Assembly (NCBI GenBank): GCA_021784715.1
Contig: JAJYHP010000180.1
Coordinates: forward strand, 1-5,014
DNA: 5,014 nucleotides
DNA from: a bacterium
GTDB lineage: Bacteria > Eremiobacterota > Eremiobacteria > Baltobacterales > Baltobacteraceae
Direction: 5' to 3'
Shown piece after piece: positions 4,246-5,014 of the stretch. Within the stretch, counting starts at the first letter, position 1. Every line of letters starts with the position of its first letter. A program made the translations under genes and the position numbers. Below the pieces are notes generated by a model that did not search any database, was not told where the DNA came from, and saw nothing but the letters and a program-made list of their open reading frames with translations.

Positions 4246-5014
4246 ATCCCAATCCGTACGCCGCGCCCGAAGCGAAACATTGGAAGATCCTCGACGCTTC
4301 GTCGCTGCAGCAAGATCGAACGCTGGAATGCGATGTCGCCATCGTCGGAACCGGCGCAGGCGGCGGGACGGCGGCAGAGATTCTCGCGCGGTCGGGATTG
4401 CGCGTGCTGCTGTTGGAAGAAGGTCCGTTGCAGACCTCGCGCGATTTCCACATGCTCGAACGCGAGGCGTACCCGAATCTGTATCAGGAATCGGCGGGGC
4501 GGCGCACCAAGGACGAAGGGATCATTATTCTTCAGGGTCGTTCGGTCGGCGGATCGACGACCGTCAATTGGACTTCGAGTTTCCGCACGCCCCCCGACAC
4601 GCTCGCTTACTGGCGGGAAAACTTCGCGCTCGACACCTTTACGCCCGCAGCGCTCGCCCCTTGGTTTGCAATGATGGAGCGGCGTTTAGGCATCCACCCG
4701 TGGAAGCGCGAACCCAACGATAATAATGACGTGCTTCGTCGCGGTGCGGCGCGTATCGGCGTACCTACGAAGGTCATCCCGCGCAACGTTCGAGGTTGCT
4801 ATAACCTCGGGTACTGCGGCGTCGGTTGTCCCACTAATGCCAAGCAATCGATGTTGATTACGACGATTCCGGCGGCTCTCGCGCACGGGGCGCAACTCGT
4901 GAGCCGCGTGCGCGCCGAGCACTTCGTTCACGCGCACGGCCGGGTAACCGAATTGCTGTGCAGCGCGCTCGACGCGGCGGGGCTCGCGCCCGGCCCCTAC
5001 ACCATCCGCGTGCG
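4242..5014 (+). CDS. GMC-family FAD-dependent oxidoreductase (3' end beyond window)
   Basis: Flavoprotein dehydrogenase or oxidase of alcohols, sugars or sterols; the first 257 residues are present of an expected 500-560, and the frame is open to the edge. A Rossmann FAD motif lies at 33-61: AIVGTGAGGGTAAEILA with G36, G38 and G41, then acidic E59/E60 at the end of the second strand. The GMC signature GRSVGGSTTVNW is at 99-110, where the flavin is contacted. RGCYNLGYCGVGCPTNAKQS (185-204) contains C186, C192 and C196 and is common in bacterial exported-type GMC dehydrogenases. The enzyme has no signal peptide of its own, which fits piggy-back export or membrane attachment through the small lipoprotein encoded just upstream. 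ATG 4242 overlaps that gene's TGA, with GAGG (4233-4236) 5 nt before it. Substrate cannot be told because the catalytic His/Asn region lies outside the window. Confidence 0.93.
   Translation, partial: MNPNPYAAPEAKHWKILDASSLQQDRTLECDVAIVGTGAGGGTAAEILARSGLRVLLLEEGPLQTSRDFHMLEREAYPNLYQESAGRRTKDEGIIILQGRSVGGSTTVNWTSSFRTPPDTLAYWRENFALDTFTPAALAPWFAMMERRLGIHPWKREPNDNNDVLRRGAARIGVPTKVIPRNVRGCYNLGYCGVGCPTNAKQSMLITTIPAALAHGAQLVSRVRAEHFVHAHGRVTELLCSALDAAGLAPGPYTIRV

Noticed and set aside
3719..4453. 244-aa minus-strand open frame
   Set aside because: It spans the junction of the lipoprotein and GMC genes, is very rich in Arg, Ser and Pro, and is explained by GC-rich codon bias on the opposite strand.

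Overview
The window is high-GC bacterial DNA with all recognisable genes on the + strand: five protein genes (the last cut by the window end) and one tRNA gene. Third codon positions are mostly G or C and intergenic gaps are short. A predicted lipoprotein with Ala after the lipid-modified Cys, plus a gene scrap whose C-terminus is aromatic as in outer-membrane barrels, hint weakly at a diderm. The genes alone do not let me name the phylum.

Left part (1-1117). A Crp/Fnr-family regulator (35-760) starts just after an imperfect dyad and ends just before a perfect 13-bp hairpin (769-799). That hairpin has its T-run on the minus-strand side. Next comes a short non-genic stretch that seems to hold the 3' end of a lost gene (about 838-954), followed by two hairpins. 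Then comes the most informative element, a selenocysteine tRNA gene (selC, 1024-1117). It has a TCA anticodon, the 8+5 acceptor/T-arm layout, a 6-bp D-stem with a tetraloop, a long variable arm and an encoded CCA. The host therefore probably reads some UGA codons as selenocysteine, although no selenoprotein is visible here.

Right part (1209-5014). A tandem-PAS protein with no output domain (1209-2273) is followed 49 nt later by a single-chain iron-sulfur L-serine ammonia-lyase (2323-3696). After 18 nt comes a small predicted lipoprotein (3715-4245), whose stop overlaps the start of a GMC-family FAD oxidoreductase (4242 to the edge). The small protein and the GMC enzyme look like subunits of one exported dehydrogenase. 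The close spacing from 1209 onward suggests a single transcription unit linking sensing, serine deamination and an envelope dehydrogenase, but that link is inference from spacing only.

I do not see a clearly new multi-gene system. The points most worth checking are the A-C mismatches in the Sec tRNA, the orphan coding scrap beside it, the output-less PAS protein, and the 9-nt direct repeat in front of the serine dehydratase gene.
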